This document shows positions 34,996 to 43,212 of a stretch of DNA of 64,000 bases, piece after piece; positions within the stretch are counted from its first letter, which is position 1; every line of letters starts with the position of its first letter. The notes beneath the pieces are model-generated. The model was not told where the DNA came from. It saw only the letters and a program-made list of their open reading frames with translations, and ran no database searches. This DNA is from Cellulomonas shaoxiangyii (GTDB taxonomy: Bacteria > Actinomycetota > Actinomycetes > Actinomycetales > Cellulomonadaceae): positions 3,100,001-3,164,000 of the forward strand of contig NZ_CP039291.1 in NCBI RefSeq assembly GCF_004798685.1, given 5' to 3'. A program made the translations under genes and the position numbers.

Positions 34996-37551
34996 ATGTC
35001 GTTCAGCGCCTCCCGTCTGACGTGCTATGCCTTGCTGTCGGCTCTGGAGGAAGACTTACGCCTCGCCCTCGTCGAGGCGCTTCCAGGCGTCACACCCGAT
35101 GAGGCGCTTCCAAGCGACGTGCTGCAGGAAGCTCGTCGCCGCATGGCGAAGCAGCCCGACCTCGGCACGGAAGCGCGGCTCACTGATGTCCTACCGTTCG
35201 TCGACTTCAGCGAGACACTTCACCTCATTGATCGCCATAAAGCTTCGCTGCATCCCGCGTTCGCGGACAACCTGCCCGAGTGGCGACCGAGGATCTACCA
35301 GTTACTCCCGATCAGGAATCGCGTGGCACATACGCGGCCGCTCGAGATCGCCGACCTGCCGACCGTTCAGGATCTGGTCGGAACTCTTCTGCGATACCGC
35401 GACATGTGGCCGTCACTGGACGGAACTACGGCCAGAATTCGCAAAGACCCGAGCACAGTCCTCGACATGGACATTCGCTTCCTTGACATAGAGCCCGATG
35501 TAAGCAGGCACAACCTGCCACTCCCCGACTTCGATGATACTGGGCTCGTCGGCCGCGCCTCCGACGAGAAGAAGTTGCTGCAGATGGTTCGCGGACCTTT
35601 CCCAGTGATCAGCGTGGTCGGCGACGGCGGAGTAGGCAAGACAGCGCTCGCACTCAAGACGGCGTACGCACTCCTCGACGAGGAGCGCCAACCCTTCGAC
35701 GCGATCGTGTGGACAACAGCAAAGGCTGCTCAACTCACCAGCACAGAGGTGACCAGAATCGAGGGTGCCATCAGGGACAGTCTCGGCATGCTGGGAGCAG
35801 CCGCGCGGGAGCTTGCGGGATCCGGAGCCGAGATCAATGATCCATTAGCAGAAGTTCTCGCTTATATGGAGACATTTCGCGTCCTCCTCATTCTAGACAA
35901 TCTCGAGACCGTGCTTGACGCACGACTCCGGGAGTTCCTCTCGCGCCTACCCAATAACAGTAAGGTGCTGATCACAAGCAGGATCGGTCTAGGCAGCCTC
36001 GAGATTCCTCTAAGACTGGGCCCGCTCGAAGCTAACGACGGCGTGACGCTACTCCGAGCGACCGCAAGGACTCGCGGAGTAGGCGCGCTCGCATCCGCAC
36101 CGCAGGAGGTGCTCGAGCGATTTATTCATAAGATGCGCAGCCATCCCCTGTACATCAAATGGTTTGTAAGCGTCATTCAGGCCGGCCGCAGGCCAGAAGA
36201 CGCGCTGTCTGGCAGCGGCAACTTTCTCGACTTCTGTATGAGTAATGTCTACGAGTTCCTCAGCGACGAGAGCCTCGCCGCGCTGCGGTGCCTCCAGGCG
36301 CTCCCGGGGAGGCACTCCCAGGCGGCGATCGCCGAGTTAACCGACCTGCCAGCGGACGCCTTACAGGAAGCGCTTGCTCAGTTGATCACCACCAACTTTG
36401 TAAGCCTGCAGCCGGTGGCTCGCGGTGGCGGCGTTCGAAGCGAGTACGAGCTGACCGAGTTCGCGCGTACGTATCTTGATCGCCGCCACGCGCTTTCGCA
36501 GACTCAACGCACTTCTATCACTGGGCGGCATAGCCGGATCTTGGAGCAGGGAGCGAGGCTCGCTTCCGCCAGCGTTGCCGATCCCTATGGCGAGCGGTCC
36601 CTGACGGTTGGCGGCCCTTCGGACTTCGGCGTTGCGATGAAACTCATGAACGCAATGACGCTACACGACCGCGGTGATGCGCCGATTGCATTCGAACTGA
36701 TTCAGGAAGCACAGATCCTCGCGCCCGACTACCACGAGTCCTACCGCATCGAGGCGCTTCTCCGCGACCGCGAGAACGACATCGGTGGTGCTACACAGTC
36801 GTACGAGCTTGCCCTTGAGCACGCTGATGGAGATCCTAGTTGCTTGTATCACGCGGGCAGGTTCTTCATGCGGCGCGCTGGCGACCCCAAGAGAGGGCTT
36901 GTCCTCCTCCAGCAGGCCGCAAGGACCCGCCGCGAGGATCCTGTGCTCCAACTCGAGATCGTCCGGGGCCACATCCAGTGCGGAGACAAGCACTCAGCGC
37001 TCGACGGCGCGCTCGGTTTGCTCGCGAACCATTCGGATGTGGCCCACGACGCGGCCGCGGTTGCGTTTCGTGCCGCGCTCGAGTTGGCCCGAGACCATCT
37101 AGGCGTCGGAGAAGTGGCGGAGGGCTTGGAGAGACTTGAAGACGTGGCCGACGTAATTCTCCCCGCCTTGAAGAAGCGAGACGACGCTTATCATGTTCGC
37201 CTGGTCCAGGCGAAGGGGCTCGTATCTCGTGCGTCTACGCTTGCCACCACGGCTTACCTGCGCTCAAACGCCGACACCCTGGGACAACGACTGGGCTCAG
37301 TAAATGTAAGGGGCGGAGAGATGGAGTACTCGAGAGTCCTCCGAGTCTTCCCAGAGAAGGGCTTCGGTTTCCTATCCGTACCTGGCCAGCGGGACCTCTT
37401 CTTTGGCCGACGTTCGGTAGTTCCCAGCGGCGCCTTCGATCGCCTGATCGCTGGATCCGATGTCTGTTACTCCATAGGCGAGGACAACGAAGGTCGCCCT
37501 TGCGCAGTTCGAGTCCTCCCGGTCAGTGAGTACGACGGCGCTCTCGAGTGA
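34996..37551 (+). CDS. HEPN-like / NB-ARC NTPase / TPR-like / cold-shock-domain protein, putative defence effector
   Basis: 851 residues with four visible parts. A helical N-terminus (about 1-140) contains LLPIRNRVAHTR, an R-x4-H motif as in HEPN ribonucleases. An NB-ARC (STAND) NTPase follows: TGLVGRASDEKKLLQ, Walker A VVGDGGVGKTALA (about 208-220) and Walker B VLLILDNLE (about 296-304). A winged-helix-like and TPR-like helical region extends to about 770. The last ~70 residues are a cold-shock domain with RNP1-like KGFGFLSV and RNP2-like DLFFGRRSV. ATG 34996 is preferred over 34984 because GGAG lies 5 nt before it. Base composition and codon use (AGA, ATA, TTA present) differ sharply from flanking genes, which indicates transfer. 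The NTPase core resembles Avs/NLR-like sensors; a nucleic-acid-sensing role for the cold-shock domain is inference. Confidence 0.85.
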   Translation: MSFSASRLTCYALLSALEEDLRLALVEALPGVTPDEALPSDVLQEARRRMAKQPDLGTEARLTDVLPFVDFSETLHLIDRHKASLHPAFADNLPEWRPRIYQLLPIRNRVAHTRPLEIADLPTVQDLVGTLLRYRDMWPSLDGTTARIRKDPSTVLDMDIRFLDIEPDVSRHNLPLPDFDDTGLVGRASDEKKLLQMVRGPFPVISVVGDGGVGKTALALKTAYALLDEERQPFDAIVWTTAKAAQLTSTEVTRIEGAIRDSLGMLGAAARELAGSGAEINDPLAEVLAYMETFRVLLILDNLETVLDARLREFLSRLPNNSKVLITSRIGLGSLEIPLRLGPLEANDGVTLLRATARTRGVGALASAPQEVLERFIHKMRSHPLYIKWFVSVIQAGRRPEDALSGSGNFLDFCMSNVYEFLSDESLAALRCLQALPGRHSQAAIAELTDLPADALQEALAQLITTNFVSLQPVARGGGVRSEYELTEFARTYLDRRHALSQTQRTSITGRHSRILEQGARLASASVADPYGERSLTVGGPSDFGVAMKLMNAMTLHDRGDAPIAFELIQEAQILAPDYHESYRIEALLRDRENDIGGATQSYELALEHADGDPSCLYHAGRFFMRRAGDPKRGLVLLQQAARTRREDPVLQLEIVRGHIQCGDKHSALDGALGLLANHSDVAHDAAAVAFRAALELARDHLGVGEVAEGLERLEDVADVILPALKKRDDAYHVRLVQAKGLVSRASTLATTAYLRSNADTLGQRLGSVNVRGGEMEYSRVLRVFPEKGFGFLSVPGQRDLFFGRRSVVPSGAFDRLIAGSDVCYSIGEDNEGRPCAVRVLPVSEYDGALE

Positions 37552-38040
37552 CGAGAGGCGCGGGTATCGAGCGGTGATCGTCTGGCCGGTGCGGTGGTGG
37601 ACCCATCGGGGTCCCGGTCGCGGCGGCGGTTGATCCCGAGCCGGACCAGCCACCGGCCCACGGTCGCCACCGAGACGCAGCGCCCGGCCCGGCCCGGACG
37701 AGCTCGCGGTGGATCTGCCGGGCGGTCCACTTGCGCTCACGCCGCCAGCACTCGATCAGCTCGACGACTTCGGCCGGCAGCTGGGTCGGGCTCGCGTGCG
37801 GGGCGCTCGAGCGGTCGAACAGACCAACCTCGCCGAGCGCGTCGTGGCGGGCTTTCCACCTCGACAGTGTCTGGTGCGCGATCCCCGCCTCGGCCGCGAC
37901 ATGGGTGATCGGGCGGTCCTGGCTCGCCCGCCCTCGCTCTCTCTCCGAGACGCCACCGCGAAGCTGGAGCAGCGTCGGACACTGGTCGCTCTGCGTCCGC
38001 CGGCGTCGGTCCACATCCTCGACAAGTCGTCGAGCGCCTG
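37552..38040 (-). pseudogene. IS481-type transposase remnant
   Basis: Minus-strand fragments match the N-terminal half of IS481 transposases: RPITHVAAEAGIAHQTLSRW, LFDRSSAPHASPTQLPAEVV and RKWTARQIHREL. The frame then shifts, and another frame continues as VSVATVGRWLVRLGINRRRD. The DDE catalytic domain is absent and no inverted repeats are obvious, so this is a dead, truncated insertion. Confidence 0.7.
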
Positions 38041-38141
38041 AGGCGAGCCACTCAGCACGGGCTGGCCAAACCCTGCGTATCGGGGAAGGGACCCGCTGCA
38101 GCTGCAGCGTCGATGTAGCCCCTGCTCTGCACACCCGTTCT

Positions 38142-38188
38142 GTGCGCCTGGGCAGATTCGAACTGCCGACACCCGCTTTAGGAGAGCG
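38142..38188 (-). other. Inner attachment site, perfect 47-bp copy of the tRNA-Arg 3' half
   Basis: Identical over 47 bp to 42265-42311 (discriminator, acceptor strand, T-arm, variable region and anticodon stem of the tRNA), same orientation. Outside this stretch the sequences differ at once. It is the expected far attachment site of an element integrated in the tRNA gene. Confidence 0.9.
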
Positions 38189-38444
38189 TTACGGGCACTA
38201 CCGGTAAACGCCGAGAGGTGCTGGCTACTCGGGAATCTCGCGCGTGACCTGCGGCGCAGCCCGCGCCGACCCCTGGAAACTACCGAAGCTCGCCTGCTTC
38301 ACTGCGGACTCTGCGCGGACTCATGCCGAGCACGGGTCCGCACCGGCCATGGCGCCCGCCAGAAGCGAAACCTACGACCCCCTGGTCACCTTTGCCTTCC
38401 GATTCTCCGAGGGCTGGATCGTGACAGGCACTCTTGCAAACACG
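38189..38444. other. Left end of the inner element
   Basis: No convincing gene. A frame at 38244-38534 is open but lacks codon bias and runs into the nuclease gene on the opposite strand. The stretch holds two GCGGACTC repeats at 38304 and 38315. Confidence 0.45.
38304..38322. other. Candidate integrase arm-type sites, left end
   Basis: Two direct GCGGACTC copies start 11 bp apart (38304, 38315), 116 bp inside the left attachment site. The same octamer pair with the same 11-bp step occurs at 42188-42206 inside the other end. Confidence 0.55.
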
Positions 38445-39890
38445 CTAGACGACCGGCAAGCGCGAACGCACAGCGATCACAAGCTCATCGAGATGCGCCC
38501 CCTCGGCGGCGCCCGATGCGATGAGAGGGGCTAGCGCCTTGATGACGTACGCCTTGCCGCCGTACTCAGACGCCAGCCCGTCGATCCAATCGTGGTGATC
38601 GATCCCGTCCAGCCGAGCAAGCACCGCCCGCAGTCGCTGAGCACCCCCGGGAAAGGGCGGGCGCCACTCGACCCCACCCAACCGCCATAGCGAAAGAGCC
38701 TGCTGCAGCACAATCTCGGGCGCAGCGTCACCGGGGAGGAACGTGTGCGGCGCATTCCCGGCCGCTCGCTGGTCGCCGTCGAGGACGCCGATCACCGCAA
38801 CTCGGTCCCCCGCCGTTTTCAATCCCTCCACAATCCGGCGAACGCCTGACTCACCGTCCACTGAGTAGCTGATCGTTACGCGCCGACGAAGATCTGGGTC
38901 GGCAAGCTCTAGCATCTCCCCTAATAAAAGCGCCGCACACTCGTCTTCACAAACCAAGTGAACGGACCCCTCGGGCGCAACGCCTAGTTGACGCGCGGCT
39001 TCGCCCGAACTCAGGGAGGTCGTAATCGACGGCGTCGGTGACGACTCAATAACGGCCACACTTCCTTCGGGCAGTCGGCGAAAGAAGCTTGGCGTATGAC
39101 TGGCACATATAAGACTGAGATTGCGATCGATAACGATCTTTGCCAGCACGTAAACTAGCGCATCGTGCGAATACACCGCCAAGTGGCTCTCAGGCTCTTC
39201 GATGAGAACGATGGAACCCGAAGCGAGTCGGTCGAGACGCCAGATCAGATGTAATGCACTCAGCTCCCCTCGGCCCATAGATAGCGAGTTATACGAGTCG
39301 CCTCCGACTTCAACCTCGAAGAATGGTGTAGCGGCCTCTTCTTCATCCATCCCCGTGATCTCATATACACCAACGTGACTGTATGTCTTTCGGATCAAGA
39401 ACGAAGCGAGGGCTTGTAGGTCAGGGGCCAAGTCGCCGGGGTCGAGACCTTCGAGCAAGTCACCACTCGCCGGGTCTCTTCGAAGGCGCCGCACGATCTC
39501 GTCTGACTCCCCCGACGGATCGAGATGGACAACGGGAACCGGGCAGGAGGTAGATCCGTTGGACTCTCCATTCCCCCCGATCGCGAGCTCGGCCTGCCAC
39601 GCCTTGCCACTTGACACGCCCTCAATCGAAATCCGAGTCAGCCATGGAGGACACGACTTCAAGTCGCGGGGCACAGCAACGTCGCCAGCGAGGCACCGCC
39701 AAAGCGCACCCAGCACCGCACTCTTCCCAGCACCGTTCCCGCCGCTAAGGACGGTCAAGCCGGGCGCGAACGGCAGTTCGAGGTCCGCTCCGGATCTGAG
39801 AGAAATCCGCGCCGGTTGGAGGGTCGTCGCGTAGGTTCGAAAGGGCAGCGATCTGAGCCACTTGCTTCGTTCGACCGCTCTTAGATCCAT
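38445..39890 (-). CDS. OLD-family ATPase with C-terminal TOPRIM, putative defence nuclease
   Basis: 481 residues. The ATPase half has Walker A LSGGNGAGKSAVLGAL (about 48-63), an ABC-type signature SLSMGRGELSALHLIW, Walker B SIVLIEEPESHL and the H-loop ICASHTPSFF. The C-terminal third looks like a TOPRIM nuclease: VHLVCEDECAALLLGEML supplies the first Glu and VAVIGVLDGDQR the DxD. This is the layout of OLD and GajA proteins, but no UvrD-like helicase (GajB) is present. Instead the gene overlaps the 3' end of a DUF262 gene by 10 nt. Low GC and AT-rich codons mark it as acquired. Confidence 0.85.
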   Translation of the reverse strand: MDLRAVERSKWLRSLPFRTYATTLQPARISLRSGADLELPFAPGLTVLSGGNGAGKSAVLGALWRCLAGDVAVPRDLKSCPPWLTRISIEGVSSGKAWQAELAIGGNGESNGSTSCPVPVVHLDPSGESDEIVRRLRRDPASGDLLEGLDPGDLAPDLQALASFLIRKTYSHVGVYEITGMDEEEAATPFFEVEVGGDSYNSLSMGRGELSALHLIWRLDRLASGSIVLIEEPESHLAVYSHDALVYVLAKIVIDRNLSLICASHTPSFFRRLPEGSVAVIESSPTPSITTSLSSGEAARQLGVAPEGSVHLVCEDECAALLLGEMLELADPDLRRRVTISYSVDGESGVRRIVEGLKTAGDRVAVIGVLDGDQRAAGNAPHTFLPGDAAPEIVLQQALSLWRLGGVEWRPPFPGGAQRLRAVLARLDGIDHHDWIDGLASEYGGKAYVIKALAPLIASGAAEGAHLDELVIAVRSRLPVV

Positions 39891-41044
39891 CCCTGGTGTC
39901 CCCAGTCCGCCTCCTGAGCAAAGGCCAGCAGGCTCCGCTCAGGCTCCCTCAGATCGACTCGTGCCCACGCCGCGGCGGCTAGGTCGCTCGCTGGGTGGCT
40001 GGCATGCAGCCGCTCGTTCTCGAGGTCCACCATGACCATCCATGCGATGAGATCCCGAAGGACGACGGACGACACGTCAGCCACGCGTGCGGTGGACCTG
40101 TCATGGAACACGGCAAGCGCCGCACCCATCGCTATGGTGGACGAGAAATCGCGAGAGGATCTGCTCCTCTCGATGTGCTCAATCGCATCGGACGCAACTC
40201 CGCCGATCTCACCGAGATCGCCCCAGCGCGACATACCTGCCGCGAAGCATAGCCACGTGTGCAACGTTGCCTTGTTTGGCTTCGGATGGGCAACACCAGC
40301 ACCGAGAAACGATTGCGACAGGAAGAACGACAGCGAGTCTCGCGCCAACCCGATGATGTCTTCGCTGAACCCGTCCTCGCCTCGATACCTATACGTAACG
40401 CGCTGAGCAGTTATCTTCTCGTTTAGCGAGGACTGTTCAATCGTCAGCAGGAAGCGCGCGATGATGTCATCATAAGCGAGTCTAGAGTTCGAAAAGCCCA
40501 AGCGTTCAGGACGCATACCGGCGTCAACTGCCCAACTAACTAGTTCCTTTACTTGGTTCCTCGCGCCACCGATGAATGCGTTTCTCTTCTCGGCCTCCGT
40601 GAGGCTCGTTGGCTGGTTTAGCCGGAAGAATAACTCATGAGGCTCCTCCGGCTGAAAGTTATGCAACTCAAGAACCCTGATCGAAAAGGTATCGTATCGG
40701 CCGCGAACGTGCGGCGGCAGTTCCTCATATCGGAGCCCGTGCAGCATCGCCATCTTGGAATCAAGCGGTTCAATGTGTCCGTCGACGGCAAATTTCCCCA
40801 GCGAGAAATCTCGAAGCGCAGTAAGTCGCTGCTGGCCGTCGAGCACGTCGTACCCGCCGTCTTCACGCGCGACCAAGTGCACCGGTGGAATATGCCAACC
40901 TCGAAGGACACTGTCGACCAGGCGCTGCTGCTTTGCGCGGCCCCAAACCTCGCCGCGCTGAAAGTTGGGCTGCAGGTCTATCGCGCCTCGGCGGATGCGT
41001 CCGACTAAGGTCTCGAGGTCCGGGTCGCGCGGGATGAATTGCAT
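39881..41044 (-). CDS. DUF262 (ParB/GmrS-like) protein, putative defence partner
   Basis: A 387-residue protein whose first 120 residues are a DUF262 domain: LQPNFQRGEVWGRAKQQRLV, DSVLRGWHIPP and YDVLDGQQRLTALRDF (the DGQQR motif). In GmrS-type restriction proteins this domain binds or hydrolyses NTPs. The usual C-terminal DUF1524 HNH nuclease is missing; the remainder is helical and unassigned. GAGGA precedes the ATG at 41044. It is the first gene of the two-gene operon with the OLD-type nuclease, so the nuclease function may be supplied in trans. Confidence 0.87.
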   Translation of the reverse strand: MQFIPRDPDLETLVGRIRRGAIDLQPNFQRGEVWGRAKQQRLVDSVLRGWHIPPVHLVAREDGGYDVLDGQQRLTALRDFSLGKFAVDGHIEPLDSKMAMLHGLRYEELPPHVRGRYDTFSIRVLELHNFQPEEPHELFFRLNQPTSLTEAEKRNAFIGGARNQVKELVSWAVDAGMRPERLGFSNSRLAYDDIIARFLLTIEQSSLNEKITAQRVTYRYRGEDGFSEDIIGLARDSLSFFLSQSFLGAGVAHPKPNKATLHTWLCFAAGMSRWGDLGEIGGVASDAIEHIERSRSSRDFSSTIAMGAALAVFHDRSTARVADVSSVVLRDLIAWMVMVDLENERLHASHPASDLAAAAWARVDLREPERSLLAFAQEADWGHQGWI

Positions 41045-41339
41045 TTAGTTCCTCGTCTACTTGCGCGGGACAGGAGCCGACTGCTGCCCAGCATGGCCGA
41101 GGTATCAACACGAGTGCTGGGTCACAACGAGCTTGGCGCGCGGCTCAGGAGCAGACGCGGCCGCCAAGCAAACCATGGCGCTCTTCGCGGTGAGTTGCAT
41201 GGCGGCGCGCCGATGCCAGTGATGTTAGAGCGCCATTGAGGTCTCGATCCGGCGATCTGGCTCCTTGTGGACGTCCGTCGGGTTGCGAGCGTGGCCCATG
41301 CATCTCGGGGCTGCTTCCGACCCTCGCGGTGATGCACGA
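41045..41339. other. Divergent spacer in the inner element
   Basis: Between the DUF262 start and the decayed integrase. It should hold the operon promoter. The integrase N-terminal arm domain would be expected here but cannot be read in any frame. Confidence 0.4.
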
Positions 41340-42250
41340 CGATGCTTCACGCGGTCGCGGGCAGGGAACCAGTCCATCCTCAACTTCCACGTGCTGCCCC
41401 GATGAGGCAGCACTCGTCTCTCGTCCCTGGACCCGGAGTCTCTCCAGGTGGTGGACCAACGAACTCGCCGCGACCGGGCTCGCCGCGGGGACTGTGCGCA
41501 AGATCGTGGGACTCCTGCACTCGATTCTTCAGTCCGCGGTGAAAGCGCGACGCCTTGGCCGTCAATCCGGCTGAGGGACTGGCCCTGCCGCGCCAGCGGG
41601 TCGCTCGCCGGCGCTACCTGTCTACACACGAGGTCGAGGCGCTGGCTGAATCCGCCGGTGACCACGCAGACATCGTCATGGTCCTGTCGTACTGCGGTCT
41701 GAGATGGGGGGAACTTGCAGCTCTACGGGTACGCGACGTAGACGTCTTTCGCCGTCAGCTAAAACATAGAACGAAGCGTCACCGAGGTGAACAGGCGGCT
41801 TGAATGGGGCGCCCCCAAGGACCACCAGCGTCGCTCCGTCCCGTTCCCCGGCTTCCTGCGGGGGGCCATCGAAGCGGCACTCGACGATCGCTCCGCCGAC
41901 GATCTGCTGTTCCCTGCAGGCGGCGACACCGCGATGCGCGTGGGGAACGCGCGACGTGACTGGTTCGACGGCGCAGCCACCGACGCGGGTGTCGCAGGGC
42001 TGACGCCGCACGAGTTGAGACACACCGCCGCGAGCCTCGCGGTGGCCGCCGGTGCGAGCGTGCTTGCCGTCCAGCGAATGCTCGGCCACGAGAAGGCCAG
42101 CATGACCTTGGACACTACAGCGACCTGTTCGACGGAGACCTCGACCTCCTGACTGACAGGCTCACTGAGGCTCGGACTCGGGCGCTCGCGGACTCAGTGC
42201 GGACTCCGGAAATCCCTGAGCGGAGTCAGGCAGTCCCGGTAGGGCCATGA
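41340..42250 (+). pseudogene. Decayed tyrosine integrase
   Basis: A phage-type integrase spread over at least three frames. NELAATGLAAGTVRKIVGLL is the core-binding domain. In the next frame come NPAEGLALPRQRVARRRYLS and LSYCGLRWGELAALRVRDVD (catalytic Arg). A third frame has TPHELRHTAASLAVAAG and RMLGHEKASMTLD. A one-base deletion then moves the catalytic Tyr to YSDLFDGDLDLLTDRL. The last frame ends TGA 13 bp before the tRNA attachment site, the normal place for the integrase of a tRNA-inserted element. An in-frame stop also cuts the N-terminal part. Confidence 0.85.
42188..42206. other. Candidate integrase arm-type sites, right end
   Basis: GCGGACTC at 42188 and 42199, 11 bp apart, 59 bp from the tRNA attachment site and within the integrase C-terminal region. 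Mirrors the pair at 38304-38322. Confidence 0.5.
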
Positions 42251-42262
42251 CCTGCGGAGACG

Positions 42263-42338
42263 TGGTGCGCCTGGGCAGATTCGAACTGCCGACACCCGCT
42301 TTAGGAGAGCGGTGCTCTATCCCCTGAGCTACAGGCGC
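42263..42338 (-). tRNA. tRNA-Arg (anticodon CCU)
   Basis: 76 nt including encoded CCA. The acceptor stem GCGCCTG/CAGGCGC is perfect. D-arm GCTCAGGGGATAGAGC and T-arm GGCAGTTCGAATCTGCC are canonical. The anticodon loop CTCCTAA gives CCU. The island lies directly downstream of its 3' end, and the attachment core (42265-42311) preserves the intact tRNA. Confidence 0.97.
42265..42311 (-). other. Attachment site within the tRNA-Arg gene
   Basis: The 47-bp segment shared exactly with 38142-38188. It covers the tRNA from the anticodon stem to the discriminator base plus one base of CCA. Confidence 0.9.
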
Positions 42339-42599
42339 GAGGGACGGGGAGAGTCGTCGGCGGCGGTCCGGACGGTCGGCGTCCAGGTCCCGTGGCGGTT
42401 CTCGCACGTCCCGTGCGTCGCCGGGCGGGCCAAGGCTCGCTCGACGCGGGTCCAGGGTACCGGTGCCCGTGTCGAGGGCACGTCGTCGCGCCTCGGTGGC
42501 GAGCCTTCGGCCCAGAAGCCCCAGCGCCGCCGTCGTCCCAGAACCCGCCCGCCAATACCCGCCCGCTGCCAGACTCGCGCGACGGCATGAGGAGGCGCC

Positions 42600-43058
42600 A
42601 TGGCGGACGCACCGCACGGCGACGACCGACACGCCCCCGACCCGGTGCGCGGCACGGCCCCCATGGCGATCGGGCGGACCTCGCGCGGGCCGTCGCGTGC
42701 CCGCCCGCTCGCGAGCCTGTGCCTCACGCTCGGCGCAATCCTCGTCGCCGCGGTGTTCGTGCAGTGGTGGGACGTCTACTTCTCCATCGGCGTGCCGGCG
42801 AACGCGCCGACCGAGGCCGAGGCGAACCGCTACGTGGTCACGGCCGGCGCGTGCCTCCTCCTGCTCGTCGTCGGCACCGTCGCCGCCCGGCGCTACGTCC
42901 TCACCGCCTTCGGCATGGTGCCGTTCGTGGTGGGCGTCGCCGTGGCGGCCTTGTTCGCGGTGCCGTCGGACCGCTGGGAGCGGGAGCCGCCGCCGCCCCC
43001 GGCCGACCGTCCCATTTGCCGCAGCGGCGGCGGCAGCGACGACTGCCCCGGCGGGTAG
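42600..43058 (+). CDS. Small membrane protein, unknown function
   Basis: 152 residues with three likely membrane segments (LCLTLGAILVAAVFVQWW, AGACLLLLVVGTVAARRYVL and GMVPFVVGVAVAALFAV). The N-terminus is hydrophilic and the C-terminus is Pro/Gly-rich with two cysteines. GAGGCGCC precedes the ATG. High GC marks a return to host-type sequence after the tRNA. No family recognised. Confidence 0.75.
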   Translation: MADAPHGDDRHAPDPVRGTAPMAIGRTSRGPSRARPLASLCLTLGAILVAAVFVQWWDVYFSIGVPANAPTEAEANRYVVTAGACLLLLVVGTVAARRYVLTAFGMVPFVVGVAVAALFAVPSDRWEREPPPPPADRPICRSGGGSDDCPGG

Positions 43059-43212
43059 CCGCCAGGCACGGTGGCCTTGCCAGCCCGGCGTGTGAGGCGC
43101 ATCCCGGCCATCCGCTCGAACGTAAACGGCCTGCGCAGGCGCGCCGCCGGCACACCTCGCCCAGCTCGGAAGGGCGAGAGTCACCCAGGCGTGCCTCGTG
43201 ACGTCGGGCGCG

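Noticed and set aside
38244..38534. 96-codon plus-strand frame inside the inner element
   Set aside because: No ribosome-binding site, weak codon bias and a 90-bp overlap with the 3' end of the OLD-type gene on the other strand.
38445..41044. Gabija system
   Set aside because: The OLD-type nuclease resembles GajA, but no UvrD-like GajB is present on either side; the partner is a DUF262 protein.
39881..41044. GmrSD type IV restriction enzyme
   Set aside because: The DUF262 half is present but the C-terminal DUF1524 HNH motif is not visible.
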